A DNA stretch of 37,187 nt from positions 1 through 37,187 of IMG/VR virus record IMGVR_UViG_3300023223_000141. One strand, 5' to 3'. This DNA comes from a virus. Under the pieces are notes generated by a model. The model made no database searches and was not told where the DNA came from. It saw only the letters and a list, made by a program, of their open reading frames with translations. Position numbers and translations under genes: made by a program. Shown in pieces: positions 36,078 to 37,187 of the stretch (position 1 is its first letter; each line of letters opens with the position of its first letter).

Positions 36078-36381
36078 TCCATAATCCCTTCGCTATTTCA
36101 GGCAAATCAATGCCGTGTGTTTCATTAAACAGTTCTTCGCTACCAAGGCCGTGTACGCCTGTCTTGCCCTGATGGTGCTCTCTACACAACGGAACCACGT
36201 ATCGATGGTCACGCCTCCTCATTTTGCCCTGCATGTGCATAATATGATGTAATGAGGCTGGTTGACCACATACCAGGCACCCTATCCGCGCTACTCTGTC
36301 CATATGTGCCCATTCTTCTGGTGTTGGTGGTGCTTTGGCTCTGGGCTTAATTCGAATATGTTTGGGTGCTTTTGGGCGCAT
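36058..36381 (-). CDS. Ref-like HNH-type nuclease
   Basis: This 107-residue protein resembles the phage Ref family, whose P1 member is a RecA-dependent nuclease. RVARIGCLVCGQPASLHHI (about 29-47), DHRYVVPLCREHHQGKTGVHGLG (split near 62) contain the CxxC, HH and LCxxHH residues of a Zn-bound HNH fold. In this operon it would act with ERF and RusA in recombination. Its short length is typical of phage copies. Endonuclease activity is inferred from the motif. Confidence 0.75.
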   Translation of the reverse strand: MRPKAPKHIRIKPRAKAPPTPEEWAHMDRVARIGCLVCGQPASLHHIMHMQGKMRRRDHRYVVPLCREHHQGKTGVHGLGSEELFNETHGIDLPEIAKGLWNEKFTV

Positions 36382-36764
36382 TACAAATCAGACAATTTGG
36401 ACATAGTATCGCTCCAAGCTTTGTTAAATTCTTCGTGTGATATTTCACAAGACAAATCAACTGACATAAGCATATTATTCAATTCTATTGTTGTTTTCCC
36501 ATACTGGTCAGTTTGAAACATTTTAACTTTGAGAAATGTTCCTTCTGTGCTGTCTACCCTCTTGTATAGCCACCAATAGTCACTTGGTTTTTCAGGGCAA
36601 GAATAACAATTCTTAACTTTGAAACATTTCCCTATAAGCTTTTTATTTGCTTTTTCCCTTACGTCCTCCTCAATTTCGTTTTGTCTATCATGCAGAATAT
36701 TTATTTGTGAGCGGATATCTTTAAGCTCTTTAACGGTTTTGGGGTTGTCTATTTTAATTGGCAT
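36381..36764 (-). CDS. Hypothetical coiled-coil and beta protein
   Basis: This 127-residue protein starts at the second of two adjacent ATGs (36764), 6 bases after AGGAGG; the first ATG at 36767 is only 3 bases from it. Residues 8-45 are a charged coiled coil (TVKELKDIRSQINILHDRQN), followed by a beta-rich part with two Cys (VKNCYSCPEKPSDYWWLYKR). No family was recognised. Confidence 0.6.
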   Translation of the reverse strand: MPIKIDNPKTVKELKDIRSQINILHDRQNEIEEDVREKANKKLIGKCFKVKNCYSCPEKPSDYWWLYKRVDSTEGTFLKVKMFQTDQYGKTTIELNNMLMSVDLSCEISHEEFNKAWSDTMSKLSDL

Positions 36765-37036
36765 CATTCACCTCCTATGATAAGCTTTGGTTTCTCTACA
36801 GGGTATCCGTCCGGGTTAGGGAAATAATACCCCCTGAAGTATGTCTTGAGATAGTCACGTGTCTCTGTGCTTTCCCCTTTGTTTTTACCGCCTGAAAGAG
36901 CAAGGTTCATTACGGTGCATCTATGCTCAACGGCTAATTGGCTTTTGCCTGTCTGCAGAGAAATCTGGTGCATGGACACGCCCTGTTTAACGAGCTTGGC
37001 AATAAATACATCCATATTATCACGTGGTCCACTCAT
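36764..37036 (-). CDS. HTH-like hypothetical protein
   Basis: This 90-residue protein starts just after the coiled-coil gene's stop (TAACG ATG). Residues 11-40 (IAKLVKQGVSMHQISLQTG, KSQLAVEHRC) read as a helix-turn-helix of the kind found in small phage and homeodomain-like proteins. The C-terminus is Tyr/Pro-rich (GYYFPNPDGYPVEKP). It is probably DNA-binding. Its end overlaps the next gene's ATG. Confidence 0.6.
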   Translation of the reverse strand: MSGPRDNMDVFIAKLVKQGVSMHQISLQTGKSQLAVEHRCTVMNLALSGGKNKGESTETRDYLKTYFRGYYFPNPDGYPVEKPKLIIGGE

Positions 37037-37038
37037 CG

Positions 37039-37187
37039 TTAGTATGAGATTGTTATGTGTGGGATGGAGCCTTTAGCGATAGCCTCTATGGTCGTTTGAG
37101 CCGTTTTTTTGTCGAGCCCTATAGAGACGAGACCAGCTAAAGCTGCGCTATTGATAGAATGGTAATGTTTTTTATCGGCTGCACGTT
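37039..37187 (-). CDS. C-terminal end of the coiled-coil protein (second copy across the join)
   Basis: This is the 3' end of the gene that runs from 1078 down to base 1; the TAA lies at 37041-37039. Bases 37044-37187 repeat 1-144, so only one gene exists on the circle. The encoded tail ends IPHITISY. Confidence 0.9.
   Translation of the reverse strand, partial: RAADKKHYHSINSAALAGLVSIGLDKKTAQTTIEAIAKGSIPHITISY
37044..37187. repeat. Terminal direct repeat, right copy
   Basis: Identical to bases 1-144; see the left copy. The repeat contains no terminator or obvious packaging signal. Confidence 0.97.

Noticed and set aside
1-37187. Integrase, tRNA genes, CRISPR array or insertion sequence
   Set aside because: No tyrosine or serine recombinase motifs, cloverleaf, regularly spaced repeats or transposase motifs were found on either strand.

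Overview
This window is the complete or nearly complete genome of a short-tailed, P22-like (podovirus-type) bacteriophage. The first 144 bases are identical to the last 144 (1-144 = 37044-37187). A gene running off the left end continues in frame into the right end, so the molecule closes to a circle of about 37,043 bp, either through terminal redundancy or as a circular assembly. The host is probably Gram-negative: two lysis-region genes carry lipoprotein signal peptides, and the endolysin is an M15-type peptidase. The host genus cannot be named from the sequence. I saw no integrase, DNA polymerase, replicative helicase, tRNA or CRISPR array.

Layout. A divergent promoter region lies at about 2700-2835. 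Leftward (minus strand, through the join and on to 34915) runs a recombination and accessory operon: two small proteins, a 28-residue membrane peptide, an ERF-family annealing protein, a coiled-coil partner, an HTH-like protein, a Ref-like HNH protein, a YopX protein, a small Zn protein, a LexA-type winged-helix protein and a NinB-like protein. Rightward (2835-11272) runs an early operon of about 30 small, tightly overlapping genes. It includes a RusA-like resolvase, a Lar-like Zn ribbon, a replication-protein-like gene, an XRE regulator, a free-standing RNA polymerase alpha-CTD-like protein and several small Zn proteins.

The late region (11272-31229) has P22 gene order: small and large terminase, portal, a very basic small protein, scaffold, coat, HeH protein, gp4-like adaptor, gp10-like hub flanked by two related small beta proteins, three ejection proteins, then tail fibre-like and beta-helix/LamG spike genes. 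The lysis and exit region (31257-34844) holds an M15 endolysin, holin candidates, two lipoproteins (one resembling a PL14-type polysaccharide lyase) and a coiled-coil membrane protein.

The least explained parts are non-coding. A 430-base gap (6324-6753) holds a leftward promoter and terminator pair that would make a lambda OOP-like antisense RNA, next to a plus-strand region rich in hairpins. A 470-base gap after the endolysin (32400-32871) holds several strong hairpins and a promoter that shares its spacer sequence with the main early promoter. Protein functions are recalled from family motifs; no database search was run.
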